Position numbers and translations under genes: made by a program. 64,000 nucleotides of DNA from Myxococcales bacterium (lineage in GTDB: Bacteria > Myxococcota_A > Polyangia > Polyangiales > Polyangiaceae), in NCBI GenBank assembly GCA_025359105.1, contig JANYHK010000081.1, forward strand, positions 1-64,000, given 5' to 3'. Shown piece after piece: positions 7,162 through 15,167 of the stretch (its first letter is position 1; every line of letters starts with the position of its first letter). The notes beneath the pieces were generated by a model that was not told the origin of the DNA, searched no databases, and saw only the letters and a program-made list of their open reading frames with translations.

Positions 7162-9524
7162 GCACCAAAGACAACAACCCCGGTTCCGGTACCCCGATCA
7201 GCCCCGAGGTCGAAATCGCCCTCTCCCTCGCCGCCAACGAGGCCGCCAGGCGCAGGCACGAGTTCGTGACGGTCGAGCATCTGCTCTACGCGCTCCTCTT
7301 CGACGACGCGACCGCCCTCGTGGTGAAGCACGCCGGCGGCGAGGTCGCGAAGCTCAAGAAGAAGCTCGAGGGGTACCTCGACACCGAGCTCGAAGCCCTG
7401 GGCGAGGACGGCGACACCATCCCCACCGCCACGCTCGCGGTGCAGCGCGCGATCCGCCGCGCCATCGGCCACGTTCGGTCGAGCGGCAAGGAGCAGGTCA
7501 GCGGCGCCAACGTCCTCGTCGCTATCTTCGCCGAGCGGGACTCGTACGCGGTGAGCCTGCTCGAGGACAGCGGCGTCACGCGCCTCGACGTGGTCGCGTA
7601 CATCGCCCACGGCGTAAGCAAAATCGACAGCGAGGACGGGACCGGCGAGACGGCGAAGGTCGACGCCGAGGGGGACGGCGCGCGCCCCAACAAGGACCCG
7701 CTCAAGGCCTTCTGCGTCAACCTCAACGAAGAGGCGAAGGAAGGCCGCATCGACAAGCTCATCGGCCGCGCGCGCGAGGTCGATCGCATCATCCAGATCC
7801 TTGCGAGGCGGAAGAAGAACAACCCGCTCCTCGTCGGCGACTCCGGCGTCGGCAAGACCGCCATCGTGCAAGGGCTCGCGCTGCGCATCGAGAACAAGGA
7901 GGTCCCCAAGGCGCTCGAAAGCTCCGTCGTCTACAGCCTCGACATGGGCGCTCTCCTTGCCGGCACGCGCTACCGCGGCGATTTCGAGGAGCGCCTGAAG
8001 GGCGTCGTGAAGTCGCTGCAGAAGCTCGACAACGCCGTCCTCTTCATCGATGAGATCCACACCATCGTCGGCGCCGGCGCGACCAGCGGCGGCAGCATGG
8101 ACGCCTCGAACTTGCTGAAGCCCGCGCTCGCGAGCGGCAAGCTCCGCTGCATCGGCTCGACGACGTTCGAGGAGTACCGCACCCACTTCGAGAAGGATCG
8201 CGCTCTGTCCCGCCGCTTCCAGCGGGTCGAGGTGCTCGAGCCGAGCCTCCTCGAGACCAAGGAGATCCTGAAGGGCCTGCAGAAGCAGTACGAGGACTTC
8301 CACGACGTCACCTACACCGCCGACGCGATCGAGGCGGCGGCCGTCCTCGCGAGCCGGTACCTGCACGACCGGCGCATGCCCGACAAGGCGATCGATCTGG
8401 TCGACGAGTCGGGCGCCGCGGTGAAGCTCTCGATCGGCCCCGGCGCCAAGGTCGAGGTGACCGACGTGGAGACGGTGCTCGCGCGGATGGCGCAGATCCC
8501 CCCGCGCGAGGTGTCGAGCAACGACAAGGAGAAGCTCCGCTCGCTCGCGGACGATCTGAAGAAGCTCGTCTTCGGCCAGGAGGACGCCATCGACCAGCTC
8601 GCCTCCGCGATCAAGCTCGCGCGCGCCGGCCTTCGCAGCCCCGAGAAGCCCATCGGCAGCTTCCTCTTCACCGGCCCTACCGGGGTCGGCAAGACGGAGG
8701 TGGCCAAGCAGCTCGCCAAGACGATGGGGATCACGTTCATCCGCTTCGACATGAGCGAGTACATGGAGCGTCACACGGTCTCGCGTCTTATCGGCGCGCC
8801 GCCGGGCTACGTCGGCTTCGATCAGGGCGGCCTCTTGACCGACGCGATCGCGAAGACGCCGCACGCCGTGCTCCTGCTCGACGAGATCGAGAAGGCGCAC
8901 CCCGACGTCTTCAACGTGCTGCTCCAGGTGATGGACCACGGCAAGCTGACCGACAACAACGGCAAGGCCACGGACTTTCGACACGTCATCCTGTTGATGA
9001 CGAGCAACGCGGGCGCGCGCGACCTGCAGCGCAAGCAGGTCGGCTTCGGCGAGACGCGTGTCAGCGGCGACGCCGAGCGCGAGTACAAGAATCTCTTCAG
9101 TCCGGAATTCCGGAATCGCCTCGACGCGCGCATCCGCTTCGCGCCGCTGTCGCCGCCGATCATGGCGAGCATCGTCGAGAAATTCCTGAAGGAGCTCGAG
9201 GTGCAGCTCGAGGAGCGCAAGGTGACGATCGTCGTGACCGCGGCCGGCAAGGCCCTCCTCGCCGAGAAGGGCTACGATCCGGACTTCGGCGCGCGGCCGC
9301 TCGCGCGCGTCATCCAGGACGAGGTGAAGCGCCCGCTCGGCGACGAGCTACTCTTCGGCGCGCTGGAGCACGGCGGCGAGATTCGCCTCGACGCGGCCGC
9401 CGACAACGAAGGCAAGGGGCTCGAGGACAAGAAGCTCGTCCTCGCCTTCACGTCGGCGCCCGTGCCCGCGGAGGAGGAAAAGGACGAGAAAGAGGCCGAC
9501 GCTCCGGCGAGCGAGCTCAACTGA
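7158..9524 (+). CDS. clpA: ATP-dependent Clp protease ATP-binding subunit ClpA
   Basis: 788 residues. A Clp N-domain (about 1-150) is followed by two AAA+ modules: Walker A GDSGVGKT near residue 228 with LFIDEIHT near 297, and GPTGVGKT near 506 with LLLDEIEKAHPD near 575. The C-terminal domain (DFGARPLARVIQDEVKRPL) is present, and there is no ClpB-type middle coiled coil, which supports ClpA. It unfolds substrates for ClpP. It starts at GTG 7158 inside the end of clpS. A Glu/Ala-rich tail is unremarkable. ClpP is not in the window. Confidence 0.97.
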   Translation: MSTKDNNPGSGTPISPEVEIALSLAANEAARRRHEFVTVEHLLYALLFDDATALVVKHAGGEVAKLKKKLEGYLDTELEALGEDGDTIPTATLAVQRAIRRAIGHVRSSGKEQVSGANVLVAIFAERDSYAVSLLEDSGVTRLDVVAYIAHGVSKIDSEDGTGETAKVDAEGDGARPNKDPLKAFCVNLNEEAKEGRIDKLIGRAREVDRIIQILARRKKNNPLLVGDSGVGKTAIVQGLALRIENKEVPKALESSVVYSLDMGALLAGTRYRGDFEERLKGVVKSLQKLDNAVLFIDEIHTIVGAGATSGGSMDASNLLKPALASGKLRCIGSTTFEEYRTHFEKDRALSRRFQRVEVLEPSLLETKEILKGLQKQYEDFHDVTYTADAIEAAAVLASRYLHDRRMPDKAIDLVDESGAAVKLSIGPGAKVEVTDVETVLARMAQIPPREVSSNDKEKLRSLADDLKKLVFGQEDAIDQLASAIKLARAGLRSPEKPIGSFLFTGPTGVGKTEVAKQLAKTMGITFIRFDMSEYMERHTVSRLIGAPPGYVGFDQGGLLTDAIAKTPHAVLLLDEIEKAHPDVFNVLLQVMDHGKLTDNNGKATDFRHVILLMTSNAGARDLQRKQVGFGETRVSGDAEREYKNLFSPEFRNRLDARIRFAPLSPPIMASIVEKFLKELEVQLEERKVTIVVTAAGKALLAEKGYDPDFGARPLARVIQDEVKRPLGDELLFGALEHGGEIRLDAAADNEGKGLEDKKLVLAFTSAPVPAEEEKDEKEADAPASELN

Positions 9525-9572
9525 GCCAAACGGAGCGGAGCTGACCCGAAACTGAGGTACGGTGCACCGGCC

Positions 9573-10031
9573 ATGACAAGCGACATCAAGGAAATCGTCG
9601 TCCCCATCGACTTCACGGCCACCAGCGAGTGTGCGCTCGACTACGCCATCGATTTCGCGAAGCAAGTCGGCGCCCGCCTCACGCTCGTGCATGCCTACGA
9701 GCTTCCTGTTTACGGCTTTCCCGACGGCGCGCTCGTCGCATCCTCGGAGGTCGCCGGCCGCATCCTCGAGTCGGCGCAAGCGGGCCTCCTCGCCGCGATC
9801 GAGAGGCGCAAGGACTGCGGCGTCGAGATCCGCTCGGTCCTCCGCGACGGTCCGCCCGCCGACGAGGTCGCCGCGGTCGCCAAGCAGGTCCACGCCGACA
9901 TGGTCATCCTCGGCACCCACGGCCGCAAAGGGCTGCGGCGCGCCATCATGGGCAGCGTCGCCGAGGAGGTCATCCGCGCGTGCGAGTGCCCGGTCCTCGC
10001 CATCCACGATCCCGGGCCGCCCAAGAAGTGA
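9573..10031 (+). CDS. universal stress protein (UspA family)
   Basis: 152 residues, a single Usp domain. It begins with the beta-1 strand EIVVPIDFT and ends with the ATP-binding G-x2-G-x9-G-S/T type motif (GTHGRKGLRRAIMGS) and the terminal ECPVLAI strand. Proteins of this fold bind ATP or dimerise and act in stress survival; the exact role is unknown. It lies 48 bases after clpA and may be co-transcribed with it, which would fit a protein-quality/stress group. Confidence 0.93.
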   Translation: MTSDIKEIVVPIDFTATSECALDYAIDFAKQVGARLTLVHAYELPVYGFPDGALVASSEVAGRILESAQAGLLAAIERRKDCGVEIRSVLRDGPPADEVAAVAKQVHADMVILGTHGRKGLRRAIMGSVAEEVIRACECPVLAIHDPGPPKK

Positions 10032-10054
10032 ACGCCTGACGCCGGCGTCCCTGG

Positions 10055-10072
10055 TATACTGAACATTTGTTC
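10055..10072 (+). promoter_or_regulatory. -10-like TATACT with adjoining GAAC-N4-GTTC palindrome
   Basis: TATACT (10055-10060) is immediately followed by the perfect palindrome GAACATTTGTTC (10061-10072), 14 bases before the GTG of the radical SAM gene. GAAC-N4-GTTC is the LexA (SOS) box form of Firmicutes and Actinobacteria, and CTGAAC also resembles one half of the motif reported for Myxococcus LexA. Its position would block transcription start. No good -35 was found. Function is inferred. Confidence 0.45.
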
Positions 10073-10086
10073 CGTATGTTCGAGGG

Positions 10087-11121
10087 GTGAAGCTTCACCC
10101 CGTGGACAACCCGCCCAACCCCTGGGCGACGACGGACATCGCCTACTTCGACGGCGAGGTCCCGAACGCGGATCTCGTCGTGCTCGAGGATCACACGCGC
10201 GAGATCCTCTCGAAGAACACGAGCCCAGACATCCCGTTCAACTGGAGCGTCAACCCCTACCGCGGCTGCTTCCACGCCTGCGCGTACTGCTACGCGCGCC
10301 CCACGCACGAGTACCTGAGCCTCGGGGCCGGCACCGATTTCGACCGCAAGATCGTCGTGAAGCCCGCGGCGCCGGAGCTCCTGCGCGAGGCGTTCGAGCG
10401 GCGATCATGGAAGGGCGAGCTCGTCGCCTTCAGCGGCGTGACCGATTGCTACCAGCCGCTCGAAGCGTCGTACCGGCTGACGCGCGGGTGCCTGGAGGTG
10501 TGTGTAGAGTACAATAACCCGGCGAGCATCATCACGAAGAGCGCCCTCGTGGAGCGGGACGTGGATCTGCTCGCCGAGCTCGCGCGGGTCGCGCGGTGCC
10601 ACGTGAGCGTGAGCATCCCGTTCTGGTCGGAAGCGAACGCGCGCGCCATCGAGCCCTTCGTGACGACGCCTGCGCGGCGCATGCGCATCGTGGAACGGCT
10701 CGCCGCGCGCGGCGTTCCGGTAGGCGTCATGGTGGCGCCGGTCATCCCCGGGCTGAACGACGCCGACATCGCGACCATCCTCGAGCGCGCGAAGGAGGCG
10801 GGCGCGACGCACGCGGGGATGGTCCTCTTACGCCTTCCGGGCTCCGTGAAGGAAATTTTCGAGGCGCGCGTGCGGGCTGCCTTGCCCTTGCGCGCCGAGC
10901 GGATCCTTCGCCGCGTGAAGGAGACGCGGAGCGGCAAGATGAATGATCCGCGCTTCGGGGTTAGGCAGACCGGAGAAGGGCCGTACGCCGAGACGATCAG
11001 CGCCCTCTTCACCACCACCGCGAAACGACTGGGCCTCGTCTCGCGCGAGCCCGACAAAACGCACGAGCCCCCCGCGACCTTCGAAAGACCGTCGCGGGGG
11101 GGACAGCTGCGGCTGTTTTGA
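10087..11121 (+). CDS. radical SAM protein (PA0069 / Rv2578c-like family)
   Basis: 344 residues from GTG 10087. The [4Fe-4S]/SAM cluster motif is CFHACAYC near residue 60 (CxxxCxxC) within the family signature NPYRGC...YCYARPTHEYL. The chain continues with a complete TIM-barrel-like domain (VVKPAAPELL, FSGVTDCYQPLE, IITKS, VSIPFW, PVIPGLND). This group is related to spore-photoproduct-lyase-like radical SAM enzymes; its substrate is unknown. The LexA-like palindrome upstream would fit a DNA-damage role, but this is inference. The gene is convergent with the cytochrome gene, 7 bases apart. Confidence 0.9.
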   Translation: MKLHPVDNPPNPWATTDIAYFDGEVPNADLVVLEDHTREILSKNTSPDIPFNWSVNPYRGCFHACAYCYARPTHEYLSLGAGTDFDRKIVVKPAAPELLREAFERRSWKGELVAFSGVTDCYQPLEASYRLTRGCLEVCVEYNNPASIITKSALVERDVDLLAELARVARCHVSVSIPFWSEANARAIEPFVTTPARRMRIVERLAARGVPVGVMVAPVIPGLNDADIATILERAKEAGATHAGMVLLRLPGSVKEIFEARVRAALPLRAERILRRVKETRSGKMNDPRFGVRQTGEGPYAETISALFTTTAKRLGLVSREPDKTHEPPATFERPSRGGQLRLF

Positions 11122-11128
11122 GAAAAAC

Positions 11129-13939
11129 TCAGGGAGCGGCGCAGAAGTCGCCGCCTGTGGCACCGGGGGCCGGGATCGGGAGGGTGGTCGTGTCCTCGTC
11201 GATCGACAGGAGGTAGGCGATCAGCTTCTGCACGTTCGCGTCGCGCACCTTGGGATCGGTCTCCGAGAGGAAGTTCGGCGCGAGCGGGCCTGCGTGGTGT
11301 GCGGCGAACGTCGTCCCGAAGAGGCTCTCGAGGCTGGTCGCCTGCCCCGCGTGAAGGTACGGCGCGCCGGTCGCGAGGCCGAGGAGCGACGGCGGGTTGA
11401 AGCCCTTGCCGTCCGCCTCGTTGCCCTGCCCTTGCGTCGTCATGTCCTGACGGAGCTCGGAGATGCCGGCGAGCGCGTCGCCCACGTTGAACGTACCGAC
11501 CGGGCGCAGCATGCACTGGATCTGGTCGAGCCCCGCGTTGGCCGACGGGAAGCGCATGAAGCGGTTCGTCGTCGCAGGCAGCAGCGCAAGCGGAAACCCG
11601 GTCGGCGGCGTCCACGCCTTGGTCGACAGCGCCGTCATGGTCGCGAGCGACGGCGCGTAGAACGCCTTGGAGATGGTCCACTTGTCGCCCCCGTGGCAGC
11701 CCTGGCAGGCGCCGTCCACGGTGAACAGAGCGTGGCCCGCGGTGACGAGCGTGGCGTCGAGGTTCGAGGGCTTCCGCGGCGACCGGATGCTCTTGACGTA
11801 CTCGGTGATGTTCAGCCAATCGTCGAGCACGCTCACCTGCGGCAGGCCAGCCGGGTTCGACGGGTCGGAGAGCTGCGTGGCGGAGCCGTTCAGGCCACCG
11901 TGGCCCGCCTTCGCGACGTCGATGCGATCGGTGACGGCGGGGGGCGCGCCGTTGGTCGCCACGAGCGCGCCGACTCCGCCGGAGATCCCGCGGGTGTTCG
12001 CCTCGAAGTCCGGGACCTCGTCGAAGATCGCCGTCCAATTCAGGATCCTACGATCGGTCGCGTCCTTCGACGAGTAGGTCCCGTCGAGGCTCGTGGACTG
12101 CCGGGTGCCGCGGCCGAAGTACCAGGTGACGTTGTCGGTGAGGCCGTCGGTGTGGCACGACTGGCACGAGCTCCAACCCTGGCCCTTGAGCGACCAGCGG
12201 CCAACGCCGGTCTCGAAGAAGCGTTTGCCCTTGAGGACCTTCTCCTCGGTGGAGCCTCCTGCCGGCAGCGCTGCCGACGAGGTGACCGCCGGCGTGGCTG
12301 CGCCGCCCGCGATCGCTTGCGTGTTGAAGTCGAGCACCGTGAGGTTGCGGCTGACGTCGTTGGCGACGAAGGCGAACTTCTTCCCCGCAGCGGTGCCGAT
12401 CGCGACGCCGATGGGGTTCTTGCCGGCGCTCGACGCGGCGATCCCGGCGGGCGTCAAGTCGAGGAACGCGTTGCCCGGTGAGCCGACCTCGGCGATCGCC
12501 GAGCTCTCGGTTGGGTCGTATTTCACGCGGAACACGGCGTCGGCGGCGTTCGCGGCGACGTACGCGACGCCGGTGGCGGGGACGAACGCGATGTCCGACA
12601 AGACACCGGGGAAGCGGCGCGAGCCGTCGTCGGCCGCGCCGCGCGTCGTGTAAAGGGCGGCGAACTGCGCGTTCAAGCTCGCCGTCGACGCCGGCACCTC
12701 CTTGTCCGCGGCGAGATCCACGACCGACACGACGGGCGCGGTCGTCGTCTTCACGTTCGCGACGTTCGGCGCGCAGACGAAATTGGCGCACTTTCCGCCG
12801 TTATTTCCGCACTGGGCGTCGGCGGTGCAGTTGGTCGCGCACTTCTTCGTCGTGGCGTTGCACGAGCCGGCGACCTGCCCGGGGCACGTGGTGTCGTCCG
12901 CGCACGTTGCGGCGGCGGGACCGGTGAAGACGCCGATCGGCCCCTTCGGCGACGCGCAGATGGAGGTCACGTAGGCGTAGCCGCCGTTGATCGTGACCGA
13001 CTGCAGCTGGTTCGGGTAGCACGACGCCTTGCCGCCCGTGTGGTCCGCGAACCCCATGTCGAGGACGGGCGCGAGCTGGATCGTGGAGATGGATTTGTCC
13101 GCCACCTTGATCTTGTAGAGCAGGCCCGCCTTCGCGGTGTCGGCGTTGGCACCGAGCGCGTCCTCGGGCGCGGTGCGCTGGGCGAAGTACTCGGTCACGT
13201 AAATGCTCTCGTCGGCGTCGTTGGCGTCCAGGTTGTTGGTGATGGCGACGCTGCGCGGGTGCGCCAGGGCGGGCCGCGCGGCGATTGTGCCGAGGAGGCC
13301 GGTCTTCACGAGCGCGGCGTTCAGATCGATCGTCGCGGTGACCGCCATGGTCTTCGTGTCGATGCCCATCAGCGTGCCGTCGACCCAGTTGGCGACCCAG
13401 ACCCGCGCGCCGGTCGGCGTGAGGGCGAGACCGGTCGGCTCGCTGCCCACCGGGACGCGCGCGGCCTCGGTCGGATCACCCTTCAGATCGGCGATCTTCA
13501 CGAGCTTCTGGTCCTTGCGGAGGACGACGTACGCGGTCACGCCGTCCGGCGCGACGACCGCCTGCCACGGCTCGCTGCCTGCGCCGAGGGAGAGCTCCTT
13601 CTTGCGCGTGACGACGGGCGGGCTTCCGTCCGCCGGATAGGTGACGCCGAAGACGGAGACGCTGCCCGCGTCGCGGTTCACCATCACCGCGACCGAGTCG
13701 TCGGGCGAGAGCGCGATCGCCGCCCCTCGGCTCGGCCCGGGCAACACGCCAGCAGGCACGACCACCGGTGCATCGGTCGCCGCGTCCACGCCGGGGCTAC
13801 TGTCCACCTCGACGCCGCCGTCAGGGAGAGGCTTCGTGCCCTCGGGTTGCGACGCGCTGTCGCCGCAGCCGAGTGCCTGCGCCAAGAGGAGCGCGATGCC
13901 GGAGCCCACGCCGAGCTTGATGCCGAGAGTTCGTTTCAT
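11129..13939 (-). CDS. di-haem c-type cytochrome / beta-propeller lipoprotein
   Basis: 936 residues from ATG 13939, where a signal peptide with lipobox (QALGC) starts. Residues about 70-560 contain YVTN/lactonase-like propeller blades (for example VAVMVNRDAGSVSVFGV and FVANDVSRNLTVLDF), interrupted near 380-430 by a Cys-rich insert. The C-terminal third carries two CXXCH haem sites (CQSCH near 592, CQGCH near 745) and the GAPYLHAGQATSLESLF element of cytochrome c peroxidase/MauG-type proteins. A surface or periplasmic redox enzyme is likely; the substrate is unknown. The LysR regulator is transcribed divergently from a shared 208-base region. Confidence 0.88.
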   Translation of the reverse strand: MKRTLGIKLGVGSGIALLLAQALGCGDSASQPEGTKPLPDGGVEVDSSPGVDAATDAPVVVPAGVLPGPSRGAAIALSPDDSVAVMVNRDAGSVSVFGVTYPADGSPPVVTRKKELSLGAGSEPWQAVVAPDGVTAYVVLRKDQKLVKIADLKGDPTEAARVPVGSEPTGLALTPTGARVWVANWVDGTLMGIDTKTMAVTATIDLNAALVKTGLLGTIAARPALAHPRSVAITNNLDANDADESIYVTEYFAQRTAPEDALGANADTAKAGLLYKIKVADKSISTIQLAPVLDMGFADHTGGKASCYPNQLQSVTINGGYAYVTSICASPKGPIGVFTGPAAATCADDTTCPGQVAGSCNATTKKCATNCTADAQCGNNGGKCANFVCAPNVANVKTTTAPVVSVVDLAADKEVPASTASLNAQFAALYTTRGAADDGSRRFPGVLSDIAFVPATGVAYVAANAADAVFRVKYDPTESSAIAEVGSPGNAFLDLTPAGIAASSAGKNPIGVAIGTAAGKKFAFVANDVSRNLTVLDFNTQAIAGGAATPAVTSSAALPAGGSTEEKVLKGKRFFETGVGRWSLKGQGWSSCQSCHTDGLTDNVTWYFGRGTRQSTSLDGTYSSKDATDRRILNWTAIFDEVPDFEANTRGISGGVGALVATNGAPPAVTDRIDVAKAGHGGLNGSATQLSDPSNPAGLPQVSVLDDWLNITEYVKSIRSPRKPSNLDATLVTAGHALFTVDGACQGCHGGDKWTISKAFYAPSLATMTALSTKAWTPPTGFPLALLPATTNRFMRFPSANAGLDQIQCMLRPVGTFNVGDALAGISELRQDMTTQGQGNEADGKGFNPPSLLGLATGAPYLHAGQATSLESLFGTTFAAHHAGPLAPNFLSETDPKVRDANVQKLIAYLLSIDEDTTTLPIPAPGATGGDFCAAP

Positions 13940-14115
13940 TCTTACGGTCCTCCATGAAAAGGCGAGCGGCAGGCACACGTCGGCCTTCGGGCGCGGAGGC
14001 CCGATCGCACGTGCGCGTCTTGTTCGTCGTTCGTCCCCGGCCGCTCGCGTCGCGGGGGCTCATGGACGTTAAGGCCGTGGCGACAACGCGAAAGTAGATT
14101 CTCCCCATGGGTGGC

Positions 14116-14130
14116 ATAGGCTGGCGCTAT
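14116..14130. promoter_or_regulatory. putative LysR box (T-N11-A dyad)
   Basis: ATAG-N7-CTAT is a perfect dyad that also fits the T-N11-A LysR-type consensus. It lies 17 bases upstream of the lysR-family start and within the region shared with the divergent cytochrome gene. It could serve autoregulation or control of the divergent gene. It was assigned by pattern alone. Confidence 0.4.
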
Positions 14131-14147
14131 CCCCCCTGCGAGAGTCC

Positions 14148-15092
14148 ATGGATCTGAACCATCTCCGCTACTTCCAGGCGGTCGCGACCTCCGGCAGCCT
14201 CACCGCTGCGGCCAAGTCGCTGCACGTGAGCCAGCCGACGCTGACCGTGGCGATGCAGAACCTCGAGGAGCGGTTGGGCACGACGCTCCTCCTGCGCGAT
14301 CGCAGCGGCGTTCGGCTCACGGCGACCGGTGAGGAGCTGCTTCGCTACGCGGCCGAGGTTTTCGCGCTCGTCGAGCGCGCGGAGCAGCAGATCAAGGGCC
14401 TCGAGAGGGAGGACGTCGGCGACTTCGTCGTCGGATGCCACGAGTCGCTCGGCGCGTATTTTTTGCCGCAGTTCATGGCGCCGTTCCTCAAGGCGTACCC
14501 GCTCATCGAGCTGTCGTTGTGGAACGGGACGAGCGCGGCGGTGGAGAAGGCCGTCGTCGAACGGAACGTCCACTTCGGGATCGTCGTGAACCCCCACCCG
14601 CACCCCGACCTCGTCATCGTCGAGTTGTTCCACGACGCGGTCGATCTGTTCGTGGCGACGGACGCGCCGCCACCGTCGTTCCTCGTCCCGCTGTCCGAAC
14701 GCATCGCGCTGCTCGAGGAGAGTGACGACGAAGAGCTCATGGCGGCCAAGCAGCGGATTCGCCGCGGGCCGCTCGTGATGGCGGGTCGGCTCTCGCAGTC
14801 ACGCGACCTCGTCGACCGCATCGCGTCGGCGGGGCTCATGCCGCTGCGCACGCTGTCGTGCGGGGACCTCGAGCTCGTCAAGAGCCTGGCGCTCGCCGGC
14901 GTCGGCGTGGCTCTTCTCCCGCGGCGCGTCGCCGCCTACGGGCACGAGGGCAAGCTCCGCCGCCTGCACCCGTCCTTTCCGAGCTTCCCCGACGTCATCG
15001 CGCTGGTCTATCGCGCCGACATGCACAAGACGAAGGCCGCCATCCGCCTCAAGGACGCCCTCGTCACCTACGGCAAGTCCCTCGACCACTGA
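14148..15092 (+). CDS. LysR-family transcriptional regulator
   Basis: 314 residues. The N-terminal winged HTH is classic (MDLNHLRYFQAVATSGSLT, SLHVSQPTLTVAMQNLEERL, LLRDRSGVRLTATGEELL). The periplasmic-binding-protein-like effector domain spans about residues 90-295. It starts at ATG 14148, just downstream of a T-N11-A dyad. LysR proteins usually control a divergent neighbour, so the cytochrome/propeller lipoprotein is the best candidate target; the effector is unknown. Confidence 0.95.
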   Translation: MDLNHLRYFQAVATSGSLTAAAKSLHVSQPTLTVAMQNLEERLGTTLLLRDRSGVRLTATGEELLRYAAEVFALVERAEQQIKGLEREDVGDFVVGCHESLGAYFLPQFMAPFLKAYPLIELSLWNGTSAAVEKAVVERNVHFGIVVNPHPHPDLVIVELFHDAVDLFVATDAPPPSFLVPLSERIALLEESDDEELMAAKQRIRRGPLVMAGRLSQSRDLVDRIASAGLMPLRTLSCGDLELVKSLALAGVGVALLPRRVAAYGHEGKLRRLHPSFPSFPDVIALVYRADMHKTKAAIRLKDALVTYGKSLDH

Positions 15093-15167
15093 CGGAAGGC
15101 GCACGCCGTCTCGGCGGGTGTGCGCTCCGCGTCGCCCTCGAGCGCAGGCGCATGGTAGCGTCCCGGC

